A stretch of DNA of 64,000 nt from Spongospora subterranea f. sp. subterranea (GCA_049724395.1 JAUGWO010000128.1:351599-415598), one strand, 5' to 3'; shown: positions 1 to 11,580, counted from the stretch's first letter. Notes: generated by a model from the letters alone, not told the origin. Made by a program: numbers and translations.

Positions 1-307
1 GTTTATTGTTTAAAGACGTGAAATTGATGGTCGAATTTCTAGAGAAAATCAAAGGAAACTATCTGGGGCAGTCTCCGCCTCGTTTTGTCTGGTGCGCAGC
101 TAAAGCCATGTTCAGATATTTGAGGCCAATCGTCGGCAAACCGCGTCTTTGCTCGCCCCGAATTTTGAGGAAGTATGGCGAGTTGCCGAGGATTGGCTCA
201 AACATCCTCGTCAAGATTATTTAGTTCGGCAAACACTGAAGAAAGAAACACAAAACGCCAATGCGTCGTCAGATTTACCAACAGGACTATTGCAAGTATG
301 GCGATGA
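1..307 (+). CDS. 3' end of an unidentified gene (partial, leaves window)
   Basis: The window opens inside coding-like sequence. One frame is open from position 6 to about 115. A second frame is open from about 115 and ends at TGA 305-307 with the peptide QTLKKETQNANASSDLPTG near the end. Both read as ordinary protein, with WRVAEDWLKHPRQDY being typical of a helical surface, so an intron probably joins them, though I could not fix its ends. The next gene appears to converge on it from the other strand, with a gap of about 20 bp. No family is recognised. Confidence 0.4.
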
Positions 308-329
308 CGTGTTCGAACAAGAACTGGGA

Positions 330-501
330 TTAGCTAAATGGGCACCAATGATACCGTTCGACCGCCGCTCGTTCGGCTCGCTTACCGGCCACGTTGAAAG
401 CAATTATATCAAAGGCGATCTTATCTGCATCTGTCGGTGCCATTCCTCCATCAACGAGCGACATGCTTACCCAAGTATATTCCTTCTTGCTTAGTCTCAG
501 T
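330..501 (-). CDS. Possible last exon of an unidentified minus-strand gene
   Basis: A minus-strand frame runs from about 501 to a TAA at 330-332. It contains MAPTDADKIAFDIIAFNVAG and ends in YHWCPFS. The amino-acid mix looks like real protein rather than a shadow frame. An upstream stretch to about 600 (ERDRSTVIPNLEQTNEG) could be the previous exon. I cannot name a family. Its 3' end would face the plus-strand gene that stops at 307. Confidence 0.35.
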
Positions 502-864
502 CAAATTCAATCAAACAGCAGTCCCCTCGTTGGTTTGTTCGAGGTTGGGTATTACAGTCGACCTATCGCGCTCATGGGGAATCTCTAGTCCCAATACGTC
601 GATCGGTTCCAACGTCTGAAATGTTCCTCTCTCGCAACATTCGAGTTGCAATGTTTGTTGACAGCCCTTGGTGAAATGCAGTAGCATCGCTGAACAGAAA
701 ATACAATAAACCCTTGGAATAGTTATCTGAGGGGTGTCCGGGTCTTGTTAAAGGGAGCTGTCAATTGGCAATGGGGTCGCCCTCCTCCTCGGCCCTCGTG
801 GTCCGCCAATCCGGAATAATCCTCGTGGTCAAAACCCTAGAACTGCACTACCAGATCACCCATC

Positions 865-1575
865 ATGATCTCGATCACGAGCATCATGTCCATGGCCCGT
901 CTGCCCAAGCTGGCCGGCCTGAGAAGGATGGGCGGCATCGCCCAGGACAAAGTTGACGGTTCGCCCTGATTTTATTGTCGGCAACAATGTGGATTGCGGT
1001 TGTGATACTCTTTCTCTAGTGTGGCTGCCCAAGGATTTCAGTGAAATTCCACCAATGTCCGATATTTCCTATATACGCCCCAGTAATAATTGCATAGTTT
1101 GAATTTGATGATGTATTGAATGCGGTTCCAACAGGTGAGGTTGTTATGGATCAGGTCGATGATGATCTTCATCAGGGCTCGGGTCAGACCGTTTCTCAAT
1201 TTTGTTCTGTCGAGATATTCAGCGTTTTTTCATATATATTATATATATATAGGTCTGGCAGGGATTCCGGTGATAATCAATACCCAGCGCGTTATAGAAG
1301 CCGGAGCCCCTTCGTTTGATCATCCCGAAGACCGCAAAGCGAAATTATGTGCACGACTTTGCGACCTGAAACTGAATGATGACCAGCAGAAGAACCTGGT
1401 GTCCATCCTAGGACCACGGTTCGATGCGAAAAAACAGATCATCAACCTGACGTCGTCCAAGTATCCTGATCCAGAGCTGAACTCCCAGGAATGCATTGAC
1501 ACGTTGAAAGCGTTGATGGCCGAAGCTGTAGAAATGTCGTCGCTTCTCGCTTCTGCTAAAGGTACCCAAATATAA
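865..1575 (+). CDS. MRPS35: Mitochondrial ribosomal small-subunit protein mS35
   Basis: The last exon (about 1250-1575) reads HPEDRKAKLCARLCDLKLND, then ILGPRFDAKKQIINLTSSKY and DTLKALMAEA. This matches the conserved C-terminal domain of mS35: a strand/helix with the GxRY/F-(D/N)P-x-x-x-x-I pattern. mS35 is a protein of the mitochondrial ribosome small subunit. A plausible start is ATG 865 (MISITSIMSMARLPKLAGL), rich in Arg, Ser and Leu with no acid, as expected for a mitochondrial presequence. Internal exons are likely at about 905-1080 and 1097-1215, the second reading FEFDDVLNAVPTGEVVMDQV. The acceptor TATATATATAG at 1250 is clear. Other joins are unresolved, so the start and middle exons are provisional. 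Confidence 0.6.
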
Positions 1576-1797
1576 AAACAATCTTCGAACAGCCATGTTT
1601 TCCAACTATGTCAAGGCCGATGCATTTTGCATTCGTGTTGTAAATGCCTGTGTGAAACAATTTAATCCGAAGACGGAAACGATGGATGAGAGAAATACTG
1701 ATAATATCTCGGGTGAAAGAGCCCGATCGATAGGTATTGCACAGCAGTACCTTGTTGGCTCATTAGTCGGCCTTGTATTGTTTGAGAGGGAAAGCGA
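1576..1797. other. Intergenic, no gene seen
   Basis: About 220 bp between mS35 and the next plus-strand gene. Only short overlapping frames in several phases are present and none looks like protein. It presumably holds the mS35 3' end and the promoter of the next gene. Confidence 0.5.
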
Positions 1798-3168
1798 ATG
1801 GCGTTGGATCCGCCCCAACATCGATTCCTCAAAAAACAGGACAACCGCTTCAACACCGACGACATCAATCTGCCTCGTCCGCGATTCTTCTTTCGCAAAC
1901 TAGACAGGCGCCTTGACATATCCGATATTGAGGGAGCGACGTCGATCTTTTATCAGCCGAAGTTGAACCGGTCTCAGCGATGCGTCAATCCATTGACTCC
2001 CGTGTACAAGCTGGCAACCTTTCGCCATGAGCCGCCAGAACCGATGCGGTTCACTCGCGATACTCTGGATATCAGCGATATCGAGGGGACACGAACCACG
2101 GTCCCGATCGTGCTGCGAATGAAGACGCGGGACCATATCAACTACAGCGACGTGAAAGGATCAACCGCCGCCCACACCTATGAGAAGTGGCAATCGCGAA
2201 CGACACGCCCTATCCTCAAGGTCGACGATATCAATAATGATGGCGCGTTCCGGACTCGGCGACATACTGACCCTTTGTCGCCTCGATACGATTTCGATTG
2301 CAACGGCAGCACAGATCTGTTGTTGTTCGCGGAAAATGGGAACCCGTTGCCACGTGAGGGCGGTGGTCAAATGCACTATGAAGGTGGTGCACATTCCATT
2401 CCCGGTTCCCATCCTCGCAAAACGAAGGACGCGTCCGGGATCAACTACAGTTTGATGACGCGGGACATCGACGGGAACGAACCGATGTTCAACATTCACC
2501 GGATAACGCGCCTAATGAAGAACCACACGACACGGAAGACGAACACCACAGACGATATCGAAGGAGCTCAAGCAGACACTGCTCTGAAATCAACGTGGCT
2601 TCGGAGGACAAACCCCCTTATGCCAAAATACCAACCTCTAGATAATGGCGATCCGGAATTCAATCCATATTCGTGCACAAATATAGGGACGGGGGTCGAT
2701 TCAATGATGGAGCAACGACAATCTTCCTATCCAGGGCAGGACGTTCTGTATTCGGACGTCGAACGCCAACGGCTACATTCGAGCGGATCGCAAACCGAAT
2801 CGGTTATTAGTGGGAGATCGGATCCACCGAGACCTGACCTGAATTTGACGCACGATCAAGGGAATTCGGACACCCAATCCATACGAATCGCTGAACGGAT
2901 GGAAGGATCGCACATCGGAGAGCAGAATGTTGACGAGAAAAAAAACACGCAAATACAATATGGCAATGTGGCGCCGGGTTCTACCAGATGCTCGTCCGTG
3001 ATCAAAAAGGAGAAACCAAGCAATGCCCCGCCACGAAAGACGCCAAGTATTTCGTCAAGTAAAAGGTCTTCCAGGCGGTCAAGCAAAACGACCACCTCTA
3101 GACCAACTAGAAAAATGATCGACCAGCTCAACGACCAGGCGTTGGTAAGGGCGCTACCGACGTCGTGA
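1798..3168 (+). CDS. Repeat protein with DIxDIEGA / NPLxPxY motifs (flagellate-type, function unknown)
   Basis: A 456-residue, apparently intronless gene. Near residues 35-230 a degenerate unit recurs: RRLDISDIEGATS, RDTLDISDIEGTRT, HINYSDVKGSTA, and later NTTDDIEGAQA. Between these are NPLTPVYKL, DPLSPRYDF and NPLMPKYQP. From memory, repeat proteins with this DxSDIxGA / (N/D)PLxPxY pattern are shared mainly by flagellated protists; I infer a link to the axoneme or basal body. The C-terminal third (about 300-456) is low-complexity, polar and ends in a Ser/Arg/Lys-rich stretch (SSSKRSSRRSSKTTTSRPTR), so probably disordered and basic. No membrane segment or signal peptide is seen. Start ATG is at 1798. 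Confidence 0.6.
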   Translation: MALDPPQHRFLKKQDNRFNTDDINLPRPRFFFRKLDRRLDISDIEGATSIFYQPKLNRSQRCVNPLTPVYKLATFRHEPPEPMRFTRDTLDISDIEGTRTTVPIVLRMKTRDHINYSDVKGSTAAHTYEKWQSRTTRPILKVDDINNDGAFRTRRHTDPLSPRYDFDCNGSTDLLLFAENGNPLPREGGGQMHYEGGAHSIPGSHPRKTKDASGINYSLMTRDIDGNEPMFNIHRITRLMKNHTTRKTNTTDDIEGAQADTALKSTWLRRTNPLMPKYQPLDNGDPEFNPYSCTNIGTGVDSMMEQRQSSYPGQDVLYSDVERQRLHSSGSQTESVISGRSDPPRPDLNLTHDQGNSDTQSIRIAERMEGSHIGEQNVDEKKNTQIQYGNVAPGSTRCSSVIKKEKPSNAPPRKTPSISSSKRSSRRSSKTTTSRPTRKMIDQLNDQALVRALPTS

Positions 3169-3289
3169 GTCGATGTGATTTTCGAATTCCATTAAATAGT
3201 GTCGCGTTCAGTTATTGAAAAGATATTTTCGATAAGATGCCGATAATTTACAACTAAAGCAATGAACGATTTATTAGCATCTTCATATA

Positions 3290-5625
3290 TTATAGGTCGT
3301 CTTCGAGATATCTATATTCAAATGTGAACTCCGATTTTATCCTTTGGCACCATGAATGATCATAGTCAAAATAAACGTAAGTTCCTTGTTCGAACTCGTC
3401 TGTAGTGACTTGGGGATCCTTGTGTCGTTGAAACCACGTCAAGTATTTCGTATGGTACCTCCACGACTGTTTCTTCAGCTGAGCTGCGGCCAAATACTGC
3501 TGATATGTTCCTTGTTGGAAATAAAAGATGAAAAACAGAGTGTCCGTGTCGTATTTTTCGAAAAACGCTGGTTCCTCAAAAATTGGCGACGGTATTGATG
3601 GCCATGAAGATGGGGTATGATAGGGATTTCGCGGCAGGTAATGCTTTGGCCTGTCAGAGTCTGCCGGTGTAGGCATGTGCCGCAAACTCGACTCTAAAAT
3701 TTCCAAATTTCGTCGCTGATCTTCAGACAAAGGAGCATCAAACATTTGAGGTGGTGGGGCCTTAGTCATTGGCGACGAATCGCGATTGGATGCAGCTTGA
3801 ACAGCAGCAAGACGAGAAGGCCTGACGAGTGAGAGATCACCTGCAGGTTCTTCAGAAGCTGCAGCTTGATATCGCTTCTGCCGAAGCTTGTTAGCAAGAG
3901 TAGATTTGCTAGGACCGGATAGTCCAGGTGGGGGGGGGCTGTCCTGTTAAGGGAGATGTGGATCTAATTCCGGTCGGATGCGGTGCAGAGCCAGCATTGA
4001 ATTGCTGTTTAACACCAATATGCAACGATTGCAGCATAGATGGTTGAGTGTCGGTCGGCAATACAACATTAGAAAGCGGCACCTGCTTTAGGCCCAATGG
4101 CTGTTCCATCAACGAGGCAGCTGGGGCTTCTTGCACTGCATGTTCGGCTAAATCTTGCTGCTTCGCCACTGAACTTTGCTCTCGGATCGCTTGAGCCTTG
4201 GCAGCAGACGCAGCAGCTTGTTCTGCTTGTTGCTTTTGCTGTTGTTGCTTGACAATATTGGCAAACGGAGCAGGAGGCGGCTGTTGAACTGCAGTAAAGT
4301 CCATTGAACGGTTTGTAGCACTAGCCGTCCTAGGAGACTGTTTCGGAGAACCGCTGGCAGCAACAGGAGGCAAAGGAGACTGACGAACAGCGGGCACCTG
4401 CTGCGGAGAGGGTTCCTGATAATTGGCTGAGATCTGAACCGGTACAACAACGACGGGTTTTTCCTTTTTCTTTTTGGGAGCTTTTTTAGGAGTATCGCGC
4501 TCCGACTTCAAATTGGAGGATTTCGACGTCGACGACGTCTCTATAGGTGATTTTTCGATTGCAACTTGAGGTTTTTCTTTAGCCGCATCCTTTTGAGACG
4601 TATCTATAGTAACAGTAGGTGATGGCTGTGATACAGGGGCAGTAAAATGCTTTTTGGCGGTATTCCTCCTTGACATCGAATCGTCAACTGGCACATCAAT
4701 AACATCACTAGTCGATATAGAATCGTCATCATTATCGTCAGCCTCCTTTTCGTCGTAGCCGTCATCATCAAGCATCGAATCATAGTCTTCATCGCTGCCC
4801 AGATCGAAATCTGACCCTTCTTCGTCATCAACAGGGAACACAACTGGAGGCGGGGGAGGCTTCGCATTGCGCTTCTGTGCAAGAAGATCGTACATGTATG
4901 CATCGTCAAAATCCTCCATGTCCTCGTCCTATCATAAAGCTGTTAGACTATTGTGGTTAGTGGGCCACGTTGGTGAGTTACCTGGTTATTTTCGATGAAA
5001 TAATCTACGTCTTCCTGAATTTCTTCTACATCAGGCCGACTACAATCTCATCCTCAAAAAGCATTTCCCAAGCCATTTCTAGATGTTCGATATGGAACTT
5101 ATAGCGCTCAACAAGACGTTGAAGATGATCAACATGGACTTCCTCGTGCCCTTTGTTCCTTTTTTTTCCCCTGCGCTGTTCTGCGTCTAATTGGCTTTCA
5201 CGCTCTCCCAACTGTCCCTTCAGTAAAGAAATCCGCTTGTCAATCCATGATTTCACTTCTAGTTTGGGTTTATCCAGAAGCTTCTTCTTTGGGGTGTTTG
5301 TCAATGCTTCTTTTGAAAAAGCCTTCGTCTTGGTCTCTTTTTCGCACACTTTGAAACGTTCCATATCACGTTCAATTTGCTTTCTTGCCATAAACATCTC
5401 TTCTTTCTCGCGAATTTCTGGAGTGGATAGCCAAGTTTTAATTTGGTCTCGATACCGCTGCAATCGCTTGATTTCCTTTTTTAAATCCGCTTCGTGTTTT
5501 TCTTTCAAAGCTGCAGTAGGAGCAGAATACACTTTTTGCCATATGGATTCAAATTCAATGAGCCCATCTTGGACCCTCTTGAGAACCCGTTCTATTTCGG
5601 ATTGCTGCTTGCGCGTTTGCGCCAT
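3290..5625 (-). CDS. NOT3: CCR4-NOT complex subunit NOT3 (CNOT3-like)
   Basis: The N-terminal exon (5625-5026) begins [20 protein letters not shown] and carries the NOT3 N-terminal coiled-coil domain ([41 protein letters not shown]). A further piece with [15 protein letters not shown] precedes a clean intron (GTAACTC...ATGATAG, about 4930-4981). A long acidic then Gln/Pro/Ser-rich linker follows to about 3910. The last exon (3769-3290) holds the NOT2/3/5 domain ([43 protein letters not shown]). NOT3 is a scaffold of the cytoplasmic deadenylase complex. Two places need a single-base shift to keep frame: near 5040 (GAGATTGTAGTCGG) and a run of nine G at 3930-3938. Either small unseen introns or assembly indels would explain them. 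NOT2 lies 36 kb away. Confidence 0.9.
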
Positions 5626-5639
5626 TGGACGCCTATTAG

Positions 5640-6845
5640 GTTATGCCTTCCAGATCTGACGAGTCTGAGAATTACGGTGAGACGCGATGTCTCGATAGGG
5701 TGATGTCGGCACCGTTCGCCTGATCAATGGGGGTGGTGGAGATGATCCTATACTGACTACCTTTCCACAATGGTGTGTGAGAGAGAGAGCTCCTCAGCAG
5801 CAGGGACACGGACTTATATCAATTAATGGGGTGTAGTAGTAGGTGGTGTTATAGGTCAACCATAACGGACTGATGGTCGGGATGGGATCTCGCCATCTAG
5901 GTCAGACACAACGAACTGATGGTTGAAAAGGGATCTCGCCATCTAGGTCAGCCAACGGACTGCTGATTGGGAAGGGATCTCGCCATTTTTTTCAGACGAT
6001 AGGCATATAGGAACTGCACACCAGACTTCACTGTCCAGACTTAAAAAATGAAACACACTAATATTTGAATTATATATTTGGGCTAACGACAGAACATAAC
6101 AGGCTTTATGTTGTTTGATCTTTGTTCAAGTGATCCCTTCATGTACAGCAGCTTATCGCTTACTCGGTGAATTGGCGACAATATGGGCACCCCCATGCTA
6201 AATTCCCTACTGGATTCATAGCGAGAGCTTGACGAGCTTGGCCATTTTTACTTTACCTAGTTCACTCACGATAACGCATTGATACCGGTGCAATGTGCCT
6301 ATCTTGAAAATTATACATTGTCACCAAAGATTTGTGAACGCCTAGAAAGAGGATGAACACGAAGGGTTACGTCAAGATAGTGCAAAACTATATGAAGGAC
6401 TCCTCTTCGACCTAATCCTGAAAGAGACGGAGCAAAGCACTGGTATTTTGAACCGAGGCTGCCTCGTTTGCAAGGGAAATAATTGGGTTCAGGTTTGTCC
6501 AACCAGCACGCACACGCAATTATTGCAAGAGGCAATTGAGCGCGGCCTCTGAGTGTGTTATGAGTGCGGCGTACACACTAAAATCAGGGGCAGCTACAGT
6601 GCGGGTAGTCTAGTCACGGCAAATTTCTTGACAGATTTTGTATGGCTAGCGGCACGGAGTATGGCAGTTTTGTAATGATAGTGTGCAGGATTTAAACGGC
6701 GTATATCGATAGATCTCATCGAAACAGACCAGGCTACGCTTTTTTGCAAAATATTCCAAAATGGTGACAAGATATCAATTGTAAAATTTCCTCTTTTTCA
6801 AAATTGGCAGTATGGTGGGAAAAAGACTTTTTTGAGAAAAAAAAA
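5640..6845. other. Long intergenic region with a short tandem repeat
   Basis: No convincing gene on either strand. At about 5856-5995 a 45-50 bp unit occurs three times, each with the core GGGATCTCGCCATCTAGGTCAG. The rest (6000-6845) is AT-rich with scattered short frames that do not look coding. The region separates the NOT3 start from the minisatellite and would include the NOT3 promoter. Confidence 0.5.
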
Positions 6846-6849
6846 TAGC

Positions 6850-9366
6850 TACAGTAGTGGAACTCTTGTAACAATGCGTGCCTACAGTCTAGTGGAACTC
6901 TTGTAACAATGCGTGCCTACAGTCTAGTGGAACTCTTGTAACAATGCGTGTCTACAGTCTAGGTAGTGGAACTCTTGTAACAATGCGTGTCTACAGTCTA
7001 GGTAGTGGAACTCTTGTAACAATGCGTGTCTACAGTCTAGGTAGTGGAACTCTTGTAACAATGCGTGCCTACAGTCTAGGTAGTGGAACTCTTGTAACAA
7101 TGCGTGCCTACAGTCTAGTGGAACTCTTGTAACAATGCGTGCCTACAGTCTAGGTAGTGGAACTCTTGTAACAATGCGTGCCTACAGTCTAGGTAGTGGA
7201 ACTCTTGTAACAATGCGTGTCTACAGTCTAGGTAGTGGAACTCTTGTAACAATGCGTGTCTACAGTCTAGGTAGTGGAACTCTTGTAACAATGCGTGTCT
7301 ACAGTCTAGGTAGTGGAACTCTTGTAACAATGCGTGCCTACAGTCTAGGTAGTGGAACTCTTGTAACAATGCGTGCCTACAGTCTAGGTAGTGGAACTCT
7401 TGTAACAATGCGTGCCTACAGTCTAGTGGAACTCTTGTAACAATGCGTGTCTACAGTCTAGGTAGTGGAACTCTTGTAACAATGCGTGTCTACAGTCTAG
7501 GTAGTGGAACTCTTGTAACAATGCGTGTCTACAGTCTAGGTAGTGGAACTCTTGTAACAATGCGTGCCTACAGTCTAGGTAGTGGAACTCTTGTAACAAT
7601 GCGTGCCTACAGTCTAGGTAGTGGAACTCTTGTAACAATGCGTGTCTACAGTCTAGGTAGTGGAACTCTTGTAACAATGCGTGTCTACAGTCTAGGTAGT
7701 GGAACTCTTGTAACAATGCGTGTCTACAGTCTAGGTAGTGGAACTCTTGTAACAATGCGTGTCTACAGTCTAGGTAGTGGAACTCTTGTAACAATGCGTG
7801 TCTACAGTCTAGGTAGTGGAACTCTTGTAACAATGCGTGCCTACAGTCTAGGTAGTGGAACTCTTGTAACAATGCGTGTCTACAGTCTAGGTAGTGGAAC
7901 TCTTGTAACAATGCGTGTCTACAGTACAGTCTAGGTAGTGGAACTCTTGTAACAATGCGTGTCTACAGTCTAGGTAGTGGAACTCTTGTAACAATGCGTG
8001 TCTACAGTCTAGGTAGTGGAACTCTTGTAACAATGCGTGTCTACAGTCTAGGTAGTGGAACTCTTGTAACAATGCGTGTCTACAGTCTAGGTAGTGGAAC
8101 TCTTGTAACAATGCGTGTCTACAGTCTAGGTAGTGGAACTCTTGTAACAATGCGTGTCTACAGTCTAGGTAGTGGAACTCTTGTAACAATGCGTGTCTAC
8201 AGTCTAGGTAGTGGAACTCTTGTAACAATGCGTGTCTACAGTCTAGTGGAACTCTTGTAACAATGCGTGCCTACAGTCTAGTGGAACTCTTGTACCAATG
8301 CGTGCCTACAGTCTAGTGGAACTCTTGTAACAATGCGTGCCTACAGTCTAGTGGAACTCTTGTAACAATGCGTGCCTACAGTCTAGTGGAACTCTTGTAA
8401 CAATGCGTGCCTACAGTCTAGTGGAACTCTTGTACCAATGCGTGTCTACAGTCTAGTGGAACTCTTGTAACAATGCGTGCCTACAGTCTAGTGGAACTCT
8501 TGTAACAATGCGTGCCTACAGTCTAGTGGAACTCTTGTAACAATGCGTGCCTACAGTCTAGTGGAACTCTTGTAACAATGCGTGTCTACAGTCTAGTGGA
8601 ACTCTTGTAACAATGCGTGCCTACAGTCTAGTGGAACTCTTGTAACAATGCGTGCCTACAGTCTAGTGGAACTCTTGTACCAATGCGTGTCTACAGTCTA
8701 GTGGAACTCTTGTAACAATGCGTGCCTACAGTCTAGTGGAACTCTTGTAACAATGCGTGCCTACAGTCTAGTGGAACTCTTGTAACAATGCGTGCCTACA
8801 GTCTAGTGGAACTCTTGTAACAATGCGTGCCTACAGTCTAGTGGAACTCTTGTAACAATGCGTGCCTACAGTCTAGTGGAACTCTTGTAACAATGCGTGT
8901 CTACAGTCTAGTGGAACTCTTGTAACAATGCGTGCCTACAGTCTAGTGGAACTCTTGTAACAATGCGTGCCTACAGTCTAGTGGAACTCTTGTAACAATG
9001 CGTGCCTACAGTCTAGTGGAACTCTTGTAACAATGCGTGCCTACAGTCTAGTGGAACTCTTGTAACAATGCGTGCCTACAGTCTAGTGGAACTCTTGTAA
9101 CAATGCGTGCCTACAGTCTAGTGGAACTCTTGTAACAATGCGTGCCTACAGTCTAGTGGAACTCTTGTAACAATGCGTGCCTACAGTCTAGTGGAACTCT
9201 TGTAACAATGCGTGCCTACAGTCTAGTGGAACTCTTGTACCAATGCGTGTCTACAGTCTAGTGGAACTCTTGTAACAATGCGTGCCTACAGTCTAGTGGA
9301 ACTCTTGTAACAATGCGTGCCTACAGTCTAGTGGAACTCTTGTAACAATGCGTGCCTACAGTCTAA
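6850..9366. repeat. Minisatellite of 35-bp and 39-bp units, about 2.5 kb
   Basis: A head-to-tail array of roughly 65 or more copies of TGGAACTCTTGTAACAATGC followed by GTGYCTACAGTCTAG. The left and central part (about 6960-8240) is mostly 39-bp units, which carry an extra GTAG at the junction. The first few copies and the right part (8241-9366) are 35-bp units. Variants are C/T in GCGTGCC versus GCGTGTC, and AAC/ACC in TGTAAC versus TGTACC. Because 39 is a multiple of 3, the central block is open in frame on both strands with a 13-residue period. The 35-bp half breaks any such frame, so I treat it as non-coding. Confidence 0.97.
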
Positions 9367-9454
9367 AACCTTTCCGTCACTAGCAATGGGACTCTGGGAC
9401 AGTCTAGGACCTTTCCACTAGGACTCCTGTAATATGTACCAAATTTCGTCGTTA

Positions 9455-10090
9455 TTGGACATGATTACGCTTCTTAATTCATTTGGATTCGAGTTAGAAA
9501 CGGTTAGTGTGGTTGTTGTTGATTATTTTCACAATTATTCATAAACTCATGTCATAGATGATCGCTACGTACTTACCAGGAGCGATAACATCGTTGATCG
9601 CTGGTGCTTGGCGTTCATTGTTTCTTATGGTTGTTATCATCACATCGCTGATCATCGTTGTTTCTGCAGCTATAATTGTGGGACTTGTCATGTTTTTAAA
9701 CCGTTTCTTTGATCGTCGCCTTCAAAGCAACCAATTTGCCTCCGATCAAAAGGAACGTAAAGTAAATTTAACTGCAGAAATAAACCTGCAAATTACGGAC
9801 AGGGGGCGCCAAGAGGTTGTTTACTATCTTATTCATTCCACCTTTCAAATTTTTTGTACAGACGGATGCAACTGCGGGATCAGTTAGTATAGGTATCTTC
9901 ACAGGTTTAAGGTACTCTGATTGCCCATCCTTAGGGTAATAAGAATTGCTGCAATGATGGAAAAGGACTTTCAAGAAGAGCTGTTGAAACAGTCTTGGAA
10001 GAAAGTAAGGATGTTGTGAAATACTGTTCATCTGTTTTATGTGTGCTGTAGTACGAATCGAAGCGTCGCAAGATACATAAGGCTTTTTTA
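9455..10090 (+). repeat. Dispersed repeat, copy 1, with a short membrane-like frame
   Basis: This stretch recurs in pieces nearby. The 9629-9824 part is repeated inverted at 10122-10311. The 9895-10055 part is repeated at 14150-14295 in the same orientation. The whole reappears, diverged and inverted, at about 10990-11580 (shared AATTAAGAAGCGTGATCA-type and GAATAAGATAGTT-type strings). A 109-residue frame (9558-9887) contains two hydrophobic stretches (SLFLMVVIITSLIIVVSAAI, IIVGLVMFLNRFF), so it could encode a small membrane protein. It may equally be chance within the repeat. It lies next to Ty3/Gypsy remains and may belong to one. Confidence 0.6.
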
Positions 10091-10311
10091 CCGGACTGTC
10101 TTCAAATAAACGTCCGGACAATTACCTCTTGGCGCCCCTGTCCGAAATTTGCAGGTTTCTTTCTGCAGTTAAATTTACTTTACGTTCCTTTTGATCGGAG
10201 GCAAATTGGTTGCTTTTGAAGGCGACGATCAAAGAAACGGTTTAAAAACATGACAAGTCCCACAATTATAGCTGCAGAAACAACGATCATCAGCGATGTG
10301 ATGATAATATA
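9629..10311. repeat. Large inverted repeat, arms about 190 bp
   Basis: The left arm 9629-9824 and right arm 10122-10311 are reverse complements with only a few differences. For example CTGCAGCTATAATTGTGGGA on the left is matched by TCCCACAATTATAGCTGCAG on the right. The spacer is about 300 bp. The arms would form a long hairpin in RNA or single-stranded DNA. It probably arose by insertion of a second inverted copy of the dispersed repeat. Confidence 0.85.
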
Positions 10312-10328
10312 AAAACACATTATCCCCG

Positions 10329-10990
10329 TTGCATATGAGTTGGACTTACCCTAGAACCCTCGGTTGCACCAGGGTTTTCCATTCATCATTTCTGGAACCC
10401 TATATCGCCAATGAGCTACAAGGTCGAAAGAAGTGTGAAACTCTTCCGTTTGCAATGGATGACTCTCAACAAGTAATATATGAGGTTGAGGACATTAATG
10501 CGAGTCGTTTATATCGAGGTCAATATCAGTATCTGGTACACTGAAATAAATACGACATTTCCGATCGCACTTGGGAACCTGCTTCATCATTTATAACCTC
10601 GACCACACCGGCGTTAAAGGATACTATTCTGGTGTTCCATCTTCAGAATCCTGATGCACCGCACCCTAGACGGGGAATACTGTCATGATCGTACTGTGAC
10701 CCTCCTCTATGACATAAATAAACAGCTAACCGTATCGTTCGAACTGGGCACTATTAACATCGTTTGTATTAACATTTTTGAACTGACGTGAATCAAGACC
10801 AATCCAACTAAAAACAACACCGACGCCTCGTGTTCAATTGTGGCCAACTAATTGCCGAAGAGAGCGACTGCCGTTAACCATAATCAGAGGCTAAATAGTG
10901 AATAAACTACAGTGCCATTCGGTAGTTTGTTCACCTATCAGTGCTTTGGTCCTCGTGAGGCTGTTGCTGCTGTGGGGGTTGTACTAAAAC
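10329..10990 (+). mobile_element. Ty3/Gypsy (chromovirus-type) fossil: integrase tail, chromodomain and possible LTR
   Basis: Reading forward, the sequence has the integrase C-terminal signature (VFHSSFLEPY) followed by a chromodomain-like stretch (YEVEDINASRLYRGQYQYLV, then TWEPASS), typical of chromodomain-bearing Ty3/Gypsy elements. Directly after it, from about 10681, the DNA starts TGTCATGATCGT as many such LTRs do. A segment at 10795-10890 is similar to 12460-12555, consistent with remnants of terminal repeats. The copy is a fragment and is broken. Age cannot be judged without the partner LTR. Confidence 0.65.
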
Positions 10991-11580
10991 ACAGATAAAA
11001 CAGATGAACAATATCAAACAACAACCGTACACTGTTCCAGCAGGCGATTTAGGATCAACTCGCGAGGACCACGATCCAGCAGTAATGCCACGTATATTCT
11101 ACTATGGAATGGGCAATCAGAATACAATCCCCTCTGAAGATACCTATCCTAACTCGTAACGGTTTTCGAGCTCTCTATATAGATAATAAAAAAAAATTGA
11201 AAGGGGAATGAATAAGATAGTTAAACAACCGTTCGGCTTGCGCATCGGCTTGGCGCTGAATCAGCTCGGCTTGGGCTGTGAGCTCAGCTTGGTCTCCTTG
11301 GGCATCGGCTCTGCGCTGATGGCAATCTTTGACGCAATTTCAGCAGACGCAAAGGCCGACGGAAGCGATTGCAAAAAAAACGATCACCAGCGATGTGATG
11401 ATAACAAACATAATGAAGCAATGAACGTCACGCACCTGCAATGGCCGATATAATGGATCCAGCCAACACGGATTCATTCATCTATGCAGTGAACTTATGA
11501 ATAATTCTGAAAGAATCAACAACAACAATACTAACAATGGCCGTTTGATATCCAAATGAATTAAGAAGCGTGATCAGTCA
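10990..11580 (-). repeat. Dispersed repeat, diverged inverted copy
   Basis: Compared with 9455-10090 on the opposite strand it shares the blocks around GATACCTATCCTAACT, GAATAAGATAGTTAAACAACC, CAGCGATGTGATGATAAC and CAAATGAATTAAGAAGCGTG in the same order. It is therefore a second, older copy in inverted orientation. No gene is supported in it. Confidence 0.55.

Noticed and set aside
6850-9366. Long repetitive reading frames on both strands (13-residue repeats), and CRISPR-like regularity
   Set aside because: They follow from a 39-bp period; the 35-bp half of the same array breaks the frame. There are no unique spacers, so it is a minisatellite, not CRISPR or a protein gene.
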